64,000 nt of DNA from Chiua virens (lineage: Eukaryota; Basidiomycota; Agaricomycetes; Boletales; Boletaceae): positions 930,001 through 994,000 of the forward strand of contig JAHNUO010000004.1 of NCBI GenBank assembly GCA_019787685.1, written 5' to 3'. Position numbers and translations under genes: made by a program. Below, piece by piece: positions 1-12,000 of the stretch. The first letter of the stretch is position 1. Every line of letters begins with the position of its first letter. The notes below the pieces were generated by a model, which saw only the letters and a list, made by a program, of their open reading frames with translations, did not search any database and was not told the DNA's origin.

Positions 1-14
1 AGTAAACGACTTAC

Positions 15-2286
15 ACTGAGCCTTCGTTCATCCTTCCTGGCCTTCTGCAACCTTTCATCCTTTTCCCTCAGCAACCGCTTTGCAATCTCCTGCTCGGTTT
101 CGATTGAGCTATCGTCACGCACACGAGGTTTGGCACTTGAAAGCCTAGCTTTGATGCGAGCGAACTTCTGAGCTATAGCATCCTCCCAATATTCATCAGA
201 TCGAGGTTGCGTCGACCACTTTTCTTCCCGCCTCTTCATCTTTAGTTGCTGCACAAGTTCGGAAATCACCACTTGGTTCCAAACGGAAGTCGCTGGACGG
301 CTGAAATCCCACTGCAAGTCGTCAGGATCGGGGCCGCTTCCACCATCTAGAAATGCCTGAACTCGTTCACGGGAAACCCCACCAACAAGTAAGAATTCGT
401 CATCCGTGCTGATCCCAAACGCTTCCTTGAAAAGGTCGCGAACATGTTCCTAAAGCGGATTAGGTACGACTCCATGCAGATAACCTTAATGTGCTTACAA
501 GATTTACAACCCGCTCTTTATCGCAAGCAATCTCATGCTTCAACTTGACCACTTTGCGTGACTGTCTCTTCGCAGGAGTTGGAGACGTCGGATTATTCTG
601 CATGACCCGGTAGACCTCGTGCGCAACCCTTTCTATTGTACTTTGGTCCAATAACAAGGAATTGGCAGGTGCGCTTGTAGTCACAGGAGGATTTTTCTCC
701 TGGAGGAACAATCAGTAAGCGATCAGCGATATGATTAATAACTACAAACACAAGTGCCGGTCAACCTGACCCTTGGGGGGGAAGCCAACTTCTGGCTGAA
801 GAAAGGCTGTGGCAAGGGAGACGAATTCAGATCGGGTGAAGGTGAGCGAGACATTGGGTGCTGGGTTGGCATGGGTGGAGAAAATGCCTCAGTGAGAGAC
901 GATCGAGCAGGAGCATTCTTCTCCTGGAGGATCGATCAATAAGCGACCGGTGACATGATTAATAGCTACAAACATAAGTGCCGGTCAACTTAACTCTCCG
1001 GGAAGTCGACTTCTGACTGAAGAAAGGCTGAAGCAGGAGAGATGAATTCAGATCAGGTGAGGGAGAGCGGGATATTGGGCGCTGGGTTGGCACGAATGGA
1101 GAAAATGGCACAGTGAGAGACGATCCAGGCTGATGTGAGATAATTGCAGTGTCTCCAGAATTCTTCTCCAGTTCCTATTGCGTCGTGCATGAGTACATTC
1201 CAGGTATTATGTGGAGATAAACGTACATAAATTTTCCGGAGAGCCATCTCATATTTCTGCGAAAGAAGAGCTACCTCCGACTCCTTGTCGACCTGGCGTG
1301 TTTTGAGATCATGACTTTAAGTCAACAAAAAAGAGCTTACTTTCATCCTCTGAATCATTGTCTGAACATCAGCTTCCGCACGATGCATTGCCTGACCTGC
1401 CTGACGCTCAGCCTCGACTTCCCTCTCGAATTTCTCAATTGCTAATTGCTGGTTCCGAAGAACCAACTCCTGATCAATAATCGCCCGTCTCATCCTATCG
1501 GACTCCTCGGTAAGTATTGTATTACGCTGCCGGTACTCCTCTTCGAGTGTTTTGAGTTTTGCGTTTTCTTCTTGAAGAGTATTATATTGGACAAGAGCTG
1601 ATTGGTAAAAGTGCTTCTTGGACGTTTTCGTACTCTATGGCCGGTCTGCGTCAAAGTTCCACACGAATGCAAAGCATCATACCTCGAGCTCTCTGGAGGT
1701 CCTCTGAAAGCGTGATTTCAACGAATACATGCTTGTTCGTAGTGATGTTGATCGATCAATCTCGACCAACTTTACCTTTGCGCCCGGCTGTGCCCCATCG
1801 TTAAGTCAACAATTACGGCGCTCAAGAGAAGCACGTACCGGTTGCATATTTGGCTCACTATTCGGATCCGCAGGACGAGTACCGCTCGTGGCATTCCAGG
1901 GATTGTAAGCGACGACTTCGGTTGACGCATTGGAAGGAGTAACATGATCCGACGTGGTATCCGACAGAGAGGGGAGCGCATCGAGGACCATGGAATCGAG
2001 GGACTCAGATGGATCAAGGACCATAGAATTGTCATCGGGAGTCATCAGACAGCCAGGCATAACCTTATTAGAAGACGGGGGTGGACTAGCTAAAATCTCA
2101 AGTTAGGGAAAGGCATCACAATAATGACGGGTGGTTACACCAAGGATTTGTTCCTGTGTCCAATGAAATAATCTGAGCTTCCGGAAGGCCATCGCTGGAC
2201 GATGGAATTGAGGGAGATTCCCCGAGTGGATTAAGCATGTAGGCCTCATCAGCGGCAGCACTATTGAAGAAGGAGAAAATTGGCAT
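15..2286 (-). CDS. Coiled-coil protein with GPGPD-type C-terminal domain (partial, runs off left edge)
   Basis: Nine exons fit in phase: 2286-2139, 2089-1839, 1787-1683, 1634-1341, 1292-1227, 1174-995, 923-771, 699-499 and 449-15, about 611 residues before the edge. The start is the ATG at 2286 (MPIFSFFNSAAA). The N-terminus is Ser/Pro-rich. Residues ~150-290 are a charged coiled coil (LQEENAKLK, EEEYRQRN). Two duplicated Ser/Pro exons follow. The last exons carry a segment with EHVRDLFKEAFGI, GGSGPDPDDLQWDFS and a WN motif, then a basic helical tail. I recognise this C-terminal block as a recurrent Agaricomycete family of unknown function. A clear donor (GTAAGT) lies at 14-9, so at least one further exon is off the window. 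Function is not known; the exon model is well supported by phase agreement across all introns. Confidence 0.75.
771..1174 (-). repeat. Tandem duplication of one exon-intron unit (~223 bp)
   Basis: Two adjacent direct copies (about 690-910 and 911-1130) share the exon text encoding SPSPDLNSS and QPFFSQK plus the following intron with TGACCGGCACTT and a CCTCCAG acceptor. Both exons (995-1174 and 771-923) are phase 0, so the duplication is frame-neutral. Confidence 0.8.
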
Positions 2287-2339
2287 GATTCTGTAGAATT
2301 CCTCACCCTCCAGTGCTGTTTAAATACAATGCAGGGAAT

Positions 2340-2710
2340 TATTAACGTACCTTGGTCGCTATGGAACCGATATCACCTTATCTTAATTGAAACAAAGTCG
2401 ACCATGTGACGTCGCCATCACCAAGTTCGGCCCTTCCTTAAATTACAAAAGATGAATCAGTCGACTTTAGGACAATTAACTGACGCTCACTTCGGATTGC
2501 GAGATGTTTTGTACAAGAGAGACGAGTATTGTACAGGGGTATGTATAAGTAACTATTACAGGAAGTACCTTAAACGATCAACAACGATTGCCCCTGAAGA
2601 GCAGCAGAGCGCAGGAATGCCTCCCTAATATCATCGCCGTTGACAATATCATAACATAAATTCAGTTTCAGACACGCCACTCTTGGGAAAGCGGGAAGCC
2701 AGCTAGTGCA
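2340..2710. other. Intergenic, no gene seen
   Basis: Lies between the start of the coiled-coil gene (-) and the 3' end of the F-box gene (-). No open frame with splice support was found; it probably holds the promoter of the gene starting at 2286. Confidence 0.5.
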
Positions 2711-2711
2711 A

Positions 2712-4548
2712 TTACTCTACATCGCATATCAAATCGCCGGTGACTGATCTCAAACGAATAACACTTACCAAAATATCCCCGCCCTCAATAGTTCCGTACG
2801 ACGAAAAACAGCTCAGCCTGAGCTCTCTTGCGCAGCAAATACGACTCTCCCCCTTTGGGTAGCATAAGGATGCCTTTGCAACGGGTTTGAGCGCATTGAA
2901 TTGGATGCCTAGATCTTCAAGTCGGCAAAACACCTCCGTACAGGCCAAAATGTTGGATAGGTAACAACGTGGTGGTTTTTCGCCAACCGCCAAAGTCACT
3001 GATGTAACGGTCTCAGGAATGTCAAGGCGCGTGGCTAGGGCCGATATATATGCGATGGGACCACGAAGACACATCACTTTGGGTAAGCTGACCGTTCCCA
3101 CAGAGGATGATCTGAGGAAGCCTTTCGGACGCGTGTCGTACGAACTGTAAATACCAAGGCTTTCCACATCGGGATGCCGCCGAAGAAAGTCGATAAGAGC
3201 ACGAAGAGGGCAATGGTCGTCAACTTCAAAATGATGGAGTTCTGGAAAAGTCAACAGATCCAGAAGAGTCGTCCAGGTATGTGGGGTAATGTTGACGCGC
3301 GTGAGCGACAGCGATTGGAGAGAGGAGCTTAAGAGAATTGACAACGTGGATCGCGAAACGGCAGAGGTGAAGAGCGCTCCACATTGAAGCTTGAGGGACC
3401 GAAGACTCGTGGGGGAGTGGGAGAGGCGAATGTCCTTGGGGAATGACATACGAGTGAGAGGGACCGTGGATGTTGCACTAACTTCAGTCTCACGGCAACC
3501 GACGACGCTCTCCAGGAGGGTCGCCAGTACCTCAGAACTGAATGCTGCATTGCCCAAACACAAGTAGAGAGATGACTTGGAAGAGTTGACAACCGACTGG
3601 AAGTATAAAGCGATAGCGCGAATGTGACGATTGGTGCCTTCGGAAAGATTGCAATACAGATTGGATGGGATCTTGTGAGCATCCGTGCGCCGCCACAAGA
3701 GTAGTGCTTTGCATGTAGTGTGGTTAATGTCGGTCCAGAAAGAATCAGGACGGAAATTGACCGCGGAGAGGTAGAACGGGGCGGCGATTTCTCTGAAAAG
3801 TGTCGACACTGCCGTCAACCTCCAAGCATCTTCTTCGGGCAACAAAGAGGCGATTTCGCATAGCAGTTCATTGGGGAGTACTAACAAAGATGTCGCCTAA
3901 CAGAACTTAGTAACGGCAAAAATCCAATATAACACTAGCACTCACAGGAGTCCTGGTTGAGAGGTCGACCACCACAGTTATTGAAAGCCCAGTCTCATCC
4001 CTCTGATAGATGTCGACAGGAGGCTCTGACATCCAGCGCCGCATCTTGGTTGGTCGTGGATCAGGCCGGTCATCCTCCATACGACGTTTACGTTGCTGGC
4101 AAGCGAAAATGTCAGACAATACCACGAAGCAGATAGGAAAAGGATACGCAACAGGATTCGGAGCCTGATGCAAGGAACCGTTTGCTGGAGGTTCCGAACT
4201 CTGCCTTGTTTGTCGTCTACTTTCACCGAGGAAGTCCCGCTCCCAGAGGCATTTAGGTAGCTACTTACATGTCAAACATTAGTCGACTAGAACAAACAGA
4301 ATACGCAACGATGTCCAACCCCTGTTCAACAGAGTCGCCTGCCGCAAACTCCGAACGCAGCCGCTTCACAGGTCTGGTGTCTGCACAGTCGTTTTCCCTC
4401 GACCGCTTCAGATGTCTGAATGTGGGTTCCTGTTTACCAAGGTAAGGCTTTGAAGAGAATATTACGCTAGAGAACTCACAAGGAACGACTTAATGGAAAT
4501 CTCACAAAGAATCTCGCGAAGGGAGATTTTACTGGCGATGTTGCCCAT
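2712..4548 (-). CDS. F-box protein with leucine-rich-like C-terminal region
   Basis: Five exons: 4548-4480, 4447-4269, 4219-4153, 4095-3946 and ~3897-2712. The F-box reads LPNELLCEIASLLPEEDAWR and starts the large last exon. About 370 residues with regular Leu/Ile patterns follow, resembling degenerate LRRs typical of fungal F-box proteins. Such proteins are substrate receptors of SCF ubiquitin ligases. The N-terminal exons encode MGNIASKIS, a possible N-myristoylation sequence, then basic KRSREND and KRRMEDDRP stretches that could be nuclear signals. The join to the F-box exon removes an intron with branch TTACTAAG and acceptor TTAG. The intron 4152-4096 (GTTGCG donor) is the least certain. 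It is transcribed divergently from the gene at 4934. Confidence 0.75.
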
Positions 4549-4630
4549 GGTTGGTGATACGAACGATATGGTCTCGAACTGATTGGTGACATGCAATTGT
4601 TGCTGGAGAATATTTAAGTCAGAACTAAAT

Positions 4631-4790
4631 GTATCCGTTGACAATAGATACAATACCGATTGGTGATGATCCATGAACAGCGACGACCCATGAGATGACG
4701 CCAACGTCCGAGCGCGTATCCGTTGACAATAGATACAATACCGATTGGCAATGATCCATGAGATGGCGACGATCCATGAGATGGCGACGA
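4631..4790. repeat. Short tandem duplications in a divergent promoter
   Basis: A ~45-bp unit (CGTTGACAATAGATACAATA and flank) occurs at 4631-4675 and 4716-4760. It is followed by two copies of GATCCATGAGATGGCGAC at ~4753-4788. The repeats lie between the divergent F-box gene and the gene at 4934. Confidence 0.8.
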
Positions 4791-4933
4791 TGCCCAAGAT
4801 AGTCACATTGTCGGCCCTAATAGATGACCAAGTCCAATGAACTTTACATAACCTTACATACCCGCTCAGTTGTAATGACAATAAAGCCTGATCTGACAAA
4901 TAAAACCCGTCAACACCAGACATAGATGATCAG

Positions 4934-5772
4934 ATGTCTCCCAAAAAACTTCAGTCAGTTCCAGCTTTCTATAGCGCCGATGCGCCCCCCCAGCTTCCCC
5001 AACTCTCATCTCATGTACAAATGATCCGGACCGCGTCCTTAGTTGCAGTTACTGCAACCACACAACTAGCTACGCCTAAACCAGCCGCTCTGGTGCCGTC
5101 CACCACCAGGGCAGCAACGCCTGGCCCGCATTCAGCTGCGCCCCCATTTCGACTTGCCCCAACTCTCAGCCGAACAACCACACCCCCACCCCCTCCGGGA
5201 GCAAAGGGTAAAGGGGTGGCTTTCGCAGCCTCCACTGAGGCCTGGCCCCATTCAGACTATGAGCGATCTGAGCACTCACCTGCCCCAAGTGATTCCTCCC
5301 TTTCTTCTCTGGAATCCGACGTCGACACTTCAAAGATTGTGAAGCCTACTGGAGAAGCAGGCAGACCGGGCCGTGGTGGGTACAACTTGGAAGAGCAACT
5401 CGGCTGGGAAGAGACCGAGTTCAAAAATCTTAAAGTCAGTCCTTGACTCGCAGTTAAACGTTGCTCACCAGCATGACAGCGTTTCGCGCACAAATTGATC
5501 AAGAAATATTTGGACACTACCCAGAGCAGGACTGCACAAGACCTCGCGGCAATGAAAACTGTGAAACAGCACGTAAGCCAATGTCTTGTAGGAAGGAATA
5601 CCACTCACGCTTCAGCTAGATTTTGAAAGCATATCCTGCATTGGATAGCTTCGAAAATTGTTGGCCGGTAGACGACCTTATTATGCTCCGATTGAAGTAT
5701 ACTTCACAACGGAGTCGCCAAATGAAGCGGATGCAAGCAGATACGCCTCCACCTGCCAAGAAAACTAAGTAG
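4934..5772 (+). CDS. Small Agaricomycete protein with WPVDDLIMLRLKYTS motif
   Basis: Exons 4934-5434, 5480-5572 and 5620-5772 join in phase to 248 residues. The first ~110 residues are Pro/Ala/Thr-rich and probably disordered. The C-terminal ~110 residues contain GRPGRGGYNLEEQLGW, a helical segment (FAHKLIKKYLDTTQSR) and CWPVDDLIMLRLKYTSQRSR, then a basic tail ending PPPAKKTK. I recall this C-terminal block as a repeated family in Agaricomycete genomes, often near the GPGPD-type family found at the left edge. Its function is unknown. Splice sites are canonical (GTCAGT, GTAAGC donors). Confidence 0.7.
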
Positions 5773-6362
5773 ATATCATAGGTAGCACACGTACACGTAC
5801 ACAATGTCACAGTCTGCTGGTACTACTGTAATTGAGCTGTCCGACTACTACAACCGATGAGTGCGTGATGGAAACGAAAAGAAAAAAAATCAACTCACCA
5901 GGAAGTACAGGCTTATATACTGGAACGGGCATCACAGTCTCCCACTGCCACATTTGTATACCAATTGTTATACCTAAAAAAAGAAGAAACCCCGACAATA
6001 AGGTGTCTGCATAGCAACGATCGCGTAGTTGTCTTCTATTATCTTCACGGGATCACGTAGACCCTCCTAACCCGACTAAGCTTATTGTCTTCGGTGATCA
6101 CGTAGGCCTCACTAACCCGACTAAGTTCATTGTCTTCGGCGATCAGTAAAAATAACAACTGACCGGACCAAAATGAAACGACAATTAGCCAGGGCATCGC
6201 ATCACCAGGGCATCGCATCATTGAAAGAGCACAATGGCAGGACATTGCCCAGGTTACGACTACCATAATGCATTATTTTCCTGCTATCCAGCGACACGGC
6301 GGGCAGTTAGGATTATATATTTGACGACAACCAACAGAATCTGCATACCCAGAACAACACCA
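5773..6362. other. Intergenic with a ~45-bp tandem repeat
   Basis: No gene was seen. Between about 6052 and 6145 a unit of roughly 46 bp (GATCACGTAG, CTAACCCGACTAAG, ATTGTCTTCGG) is present twice with a few differences. At 6185-6222 GGGCATCGCATCA is also doubled. Confidence 0.6.
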
Positions 6363-7742
6363 ATGTCTTCACTTTGGTCTAAATCCCAAAAATACGAACT
6401 CGTTGGTCGCCTGACAGGGCATAAAGACGCTATCCTGTGTCTGGCAGTATCCAATGCTCGCCATTTGCTAGCAAGTGGCGGTCAGTACGTTATCTCTGTT
6501 GGAACAGGAGACAACTAACGATGAGTAGGAGTTGATGGATTACGAATATGGGACATACCGCGAATGTCTCAACTCGCGAAACTTACTCAAACGCGAAGCC
6601 CAAGGGATCCTGTCACCTGCATGACGTGGTTATCCGGAAACAATCAGATCCACGAAACTCTATGCTGCGGAACAGGGCTAGGGTACCTTATGCTGTGGCG
6701 TCAGCGTTCGGATGCAGCGAGCAAATTCGACGTGTCCTCGCGGCGCATTGGGACTGGGCAAGAAATCATGAGCATCAGCCAGTACAACGTTGATGGCAGT
6801 ACTCGCCTTATCACAGGGACACGGGACAAACGTGCCCAGCTTTGGGCCCTCGACTCCAAACTCAATATAACCAGCATTTTCAGTGTCGAGCTTCCCACAT
6901 CCATTCCACGCGCTCTATATTTCTTGGGTTCCGATATTGTTGTTTTCGGGATGTACGACGGAGAAATGTAAGTCAACCTGTGAGGCGAGAATAAAATTGA
7001 TAACGAATACTCCAACACCAGACATACCTTGCGATGCAGAGATGGCTTACTTCTGAGCACGAAGTCTACCGGACTGATGATGTGAGTCATATAGCATGCA
7101 TCAATACCTCATATCTGAATGATTCACCGTAGCGGGGCGGTCGCTCTCGACCGGTCAGGAGGGTATTTTGTCGTTGACAATGCTGTCAGCGGGTTCGGCT
7201 TACACCGTCTGGACGATGGAGTTTGTGTTCGATCATACGACACTAAACCAACGAAAACTTACCCGAAACAAGTGGCATTTGCTGAACAAGAGCGAGTGAT
7301 CATTGGTGGTGGGGAAAAGGGAATGGTGCATATCTTCGACAAGACTACCGGATCGCTCGTTCAAACTTTGAGTCATTCTCATGGGGGACTAGTTCAAACA
7401 ATAACGGTAAGCATCGAACAAATAGATGAGCAACAACTTACGCCTGATTATTAGGCCCATGATGATGGAAGTTCCTCTCTGGTCATCGCTGCCTCTTCAG
7501 GTAGTGATGCTGACGCTAACGCGCACATATCGGTATGGAAGAAGCAATATTCTCTGGCGCAAGACAATGCGACCAATACCTGGCCAAGCTTCCGGACAGC
7601 TCTTCAGGTTATGTCCCACCTCCTGACCATCTTAGTGGTGGTCATCCTAGTCGTTCAAAGTATGGTGAGTGGAGACAGTCAACGAGATCACAATCAAACT
7701 TACTGGCACCCAGCATCCGCATGTTCGCGGCAGGGAAACTAA
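6363..7742 (+). CDS. WD40-repeat protein with C-terminal membrane helix
   Basis: Exons 6363-6480, 6529-6967, 7022-7081, 7133-7406 and 7455-7742 join in phase. WD40 features are LTGHKDAILCLAVS, GVDGLRIWDIP, GTRDKRAQLWALD, GEKGMVHIFD and HISVWKKQ, so six or so blades of a propeller are plausible. The last exon ends with a hydrophobic helix (LLTILVVVILVVQSM), which would make this a tail-anchored or single-pass protein. The reading frame stops at 7742. Alternatively a donor GTGAGT at 7665 could splice to a long acidic/Gln-rich frame (to 8169, rich in EQVEQQIP and EGEQGDEQGD), giving a larger C-terminus. I cannot decide between them without transcripts. Confidence 0.7.
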
Positions 7743-8169
7743 CACCCTAATAGATGTCTGGAACAATTTGTGGCATGAGTCCAACCAGCCCGACACGAAC
7801 GGCGACGTACAGATGTTGCTGCAGCAACTGGTTGAGCAGGTTGAGCAGCAGATTCCCGACACTCGTGTCTTACCAACGCGGAGAAGGGAAGACCGCCCGA
7901 GTCGCAAGGGACCAGACTACGATATTGGCAAAGTCAGGCTCACGATGCCAAGCGTGGAGAGGGAGCAAGAAGACTCACTTGTTGACCCGAGGTCAGGAGA
8001 CCATGAAGATGCGACCCATCGTGCACTTCTCGAACATGAAGGCGAACAGGGAGACGAGCAGGGAGACAATCAGGGAGACGCGCATGACAAGACGCGCAAA
8101 GTGCACGATCTTCGCGAGTATGTCGAGGAGGGCACTTGGGAGTGTTCAAGTGTCGAGTTTAGGAGATAG
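7743..8169 (+). other. Acidic open frame, possible alternative 3' exon of the WD40 gene
   Basis: An uninterrupted frame in the same direction encodes DVWNNLWHESN, QQLVEQVEQQIP and an Asp/Glu/Gln-rich tail with GEQGDEQGDNQGD. The composition is protein-like, and an acceptor (CCCTAATAG) ends at 7753. Phase with the upstream exon does not match simply, so it is listed separately. Confidence 0.35.
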
Positions 8170-8284
8170 CACAAACACTTACATGTTACTGTAGGAAGTT
8201 CCGCACTAGGATATTAAGAATCGCATTACTGTCAACATTTTGCCCGCGTTGTTGGATTCCTGAAGCCTAAATATCTCAGCGATA

Positions 8285-8783
8285 CTGATACTGCTAGGGG
8301 TGCTACTGGAACAAGAAAGAGTTGTCTGAGTGTCGCACGAAGGAATTTAAACTGGAACGAACTCAGTCAAACTCCGATTATTTGTCCCAATTCGTGATCA
8401 ATGTATCGCCACCGTGGCCACTGTGGTGTGGGAACCGATTATCCAATTGACTGCGTTCCAGTTTATAAGCCGTCTCCTGTGAACTTTAACCTTTTTCCCC
8501 CCCTCCACCAATACGTAGTAGTGCTGTTTAAGATGTCATAGCTTCAAAGCTTCCTTTCCTGTCAGTATGTAGTAATGATTCGTCGCAATGCAATTGCGAC
8601 GCTTATTCATCGCCACTATGAGTACCATCCACCACACGTCCATTGTTCTTGTATTGTGTTGGACAGGCACCGCCACTGTAGAGGAACCGATTGTGGGAAT
8701 CGCTGTACGTTCCAGTTTAAATTCCTTCGCGCGACACTGACACAACTCTTTCTCGTTCTAGTAGCACCCCATAGTAGTATCGG
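8285..8783. mobile_element. Non-autonomous inverted-repeat element (MITE), ~499 bp
   Basis: The ends are inverted repeats of ~77 bp. The left arm begins CTGATACTGCTAGGGGTGC and runs to AAACTGGAACG near 8362. The right arm is its reverse complement from ~8707 to 8783 with about ten differences. A second, inner inverted match (GTTCCAGTTTATAAGC near 8456) pairs with the left arm, so nested hairpins can form. No transposase frame is inside. A convincing target-site duplication was not seen; CAGCGATA and CAGTGTAT flank it but match poorly. Confidence 0.75.
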
Positions 8784-9092
8784 CAGTGTATTGGCAGTAG
8801 AGTGCCATTCGTAATACCGAACATTGCAAGTATTTCATCAATATCAAGGCGACTTGTCTAATAAATGACCCAGGCGAACTACAGTAATTAGAAATTTCGT
8901 GAGCCGACGTGCCTAGGAGTGAGTATCTTCCTCGTCGATCAAGTTGATTCTAATCTGGACACGTTAGTTGCAATCTCGCAAGGGTAGGTAATACTGGAAA
9001 ACTGTCAAATAGCAACCTACTACATTGTAAGTCGTACTGAATGCTCTCCATCTTTTTGCGCTAACTCAAATCCCATCTAGCAACGCACAAGT

Positions 9093-12000
9093 ATGCCATC
9101 TCTCATTGAAGTCCACGCAGCTTGGTTGTTCGTAAAGCAATGGGCCTCCGACACCATATCCTTTCTCGATCTCGAGAAAGAGCTGTTAACCCTCGGCAAC
9201 TACGACTACAACGAATGGAAAGAAATCTTCCAGAAGGTTGAGGTTGCATCGGATCCCACCGAGGATCATCTTATTTCGGCTGTCGATATTGTGCTTGAGG
9301 AGGCCAGAGTTCGCGGGATTTCCCTGTCTGATCAGCCACCCAGCAACATCGCCGTGACCGATGGTTCTTCTTTCCCAGTCGCTTCGAGGAGTAGGAGACT
9401 TCCCAGCGAACCGAAGTCGCGCAAACGCCGTAGGATTGCTGTTAACAGGTTCCTCGACCTCGATGCCACGGAAGAGGAAGAAGAGGAAGAAGAGACTAAT
9501 TCCGAACCGGAGGATGAGATTTCGGTTCATTCGTTACGCTCGAGTCAGCGGCACATAGGGAGGTCGGGAGTGCAAACTCTTACCCAAGATCTGAATGACA
9601 TCGCCGACCGTTATGCTGGTGCCCCTCGCTCTCACCGGGTAGCATCGCAAGGGCAGGTTGAGGACACGAGGTGCTACTTCGTTGAATTTTATACTCGTGA
9701 GTCATGAATCCCTAGTACAATCAACCGCTCCTCACTGACGCCTTACAGTACACGCTGCTCGCTTCATCCTTGAAGACCTGAAGCCTCGTGTGTCCGGGGC
9801 ATTAATCATTCCATGGCTCCCCCGAAGGGTTTATATACGAGCTTCGTGCCCTCTAGAAATCCGGCGCGCCCTGAACCCTTCTCACTGCATTTTGGTGGGG
9901 GATATCACCCTCGTTCCCCCGTCGGAGGCGAATCAAATCTTCTCCGCGGGTGTTACCCTACCACGCCGAAGTTGGGTACAAATCAGGAGAGGCGCGTACA
10001 AGAGCGATCTCGGATATGTTCTCAACTGTAATGGGGACACGGCCGATGTTCTGGTTGTGCCGCGCAAACGACCCTATGATTTGTGCAAGGAGAAGTCACA
10101 AAATACCCGTGCGTTGTTCGATTGGCAAACCGCACACGAAGTTGGTCTACAGCTGATCGCCATCGAGAACTCGAAAGGCGTGACTGCGTTTCAATGCCAG
10201 GATATCTCCTACTTCGCCGGCCTCCTTCGCCTCTCGTTAATGACGAATGAACTCGAACGCGTTGCCATTCCTCACCCGGAGGAGTTTTTGCTTCATGCGC
10301 AAGCTGGCATTGATCCATCCTTAGTAGAGGAGAGTAGCATCCTCTTTTCTTCCCAGTTCTGGGTAGAAGGGGATGTCGTCCGTTCATCTTCCCCTGAACT
10401 GCTCGGTCAAAGGGCGACAGTTGTCTCTGTTGATGTAGAGAAACGGTCCATCTCCCTCCTTCTGGACAACGAAACATATCACTGCGCTCTCCTCGAACAA
10501 CGTCGCCTTTTCTCTCTTGGAGATCATGTCCGAATTGTCGTCGGTCCCCACCGTGGTTTTGTGGGGATGGTCACTACCGTCTTGGAGGATGAGGTAGTCC
10601 TTAGTTCAGCAACCGACCTGTCCCGCGAAGTGAGTATTAAAGATAAAATATCATTTCGTCACCTGAACGTGTATTAGGTTCAAATATCAAATTTCTATCT
10701 GGAGACATTCCGCCCTGATCATCAGTGGTCGTCTTATGATCCAAGTCACCCTCTCCCTTCCGTCCCGCCGTCCGAAGAACAAGCGGCTCTCGATGTCGGT
10801 GATTGGGCACGCGTTGTTGATGGCCCACACTGTGGTCTTCGCGGTTACATCTGTTGGATTGATACTAACACCAACATAGTGCAGATTGCGGTCCCCGGTG
10901 ATCCAAACGACCACCAGCCTGAAGATCCAGAATATGCGGGTTTGACCGGAGACATGGCATTTGTTCATGTTTCCCACATTGTATCCACCCCAGCGTCCAA
11001 CACCTTGAAGTTCACGAAGGAAAAGGGTTATGATGTCACTGTTGGCGACGAAGTCAGAATCGCAAGGGGAACACACTGGGGCAATCGAGGAGTGGTAAAA
11101 AAGGTTGATTGGTTCAAAGGTCGCCTTGATGTGATGTTTTACCATGGTGTGACAGTAAGTGCTTACGTGTCAATTCTCCAATAATGGGATCTAATAAACA
11201 TATTATGCAGGATACTGTTCCCATCACGCGATGCGTGAAGGTTGCAGACTTTTCAATGCGTGAATCATCCAAATTGATTGGCAAGGAGGTTTGGGTGATC
11301 CGTGGTCAGTTCAAGGGTCGTCGGGCGACGTTGTATGCTTTGGGTCGGGACTGTAGTGTGGTATCATTGCCTGGGCACCCGTCTGTTAACCTCCCTAACC
11401 GTTACGTTACTGCTCTGTGAGTTCGGTGACCGCTCTCCGTGCCACTTCTCACATATTTTACAGTTCTGGTGTCCTCTTGTCGGGCCACATGTTGGATCAG
11501 AATCACCTGCGTCAACTTATGTCTCTTTTTCGTGCATCGTTTCGTGCATCGTTCGCTCCAATGCCGCGAGAAAGGACACCACCTCCCTCTCCCGGAGCAT
11601 CTTCTTCGTCACAGCTGGCAGAAGACTCAGCATGGATGGTAACGCCCTCCGATGTGCCTGTAACTGCCCAGCTACATAGTATGTCTTCTACCTCTATTCC
11701 GTGATAGACAACTTTTAATTTGCTGAATTCAGGTCAAATTCCCTGGCTTTTCAACGACGAATTCTGCAAGGAGTTCTCCTCCTTCCATCTCGCATTCAAT
11801 GTGGACCTTCACTTCGAGCGTGGATCATTTCTTAACCATGTCGCTCGTACAACCTGCCCTGACCGCTTTTGTGGTCCTTCTGGGCCTGCCCCCGAAGGTT
11901 CCGTCTCTGTCACTGTCCCGGGGCATAACAGGGGGTCAGGGATTCAACATCACTTCATCCCTGCGCAATTCCTGAAGCCCGCTCTTCCGACTGGCAGCGG

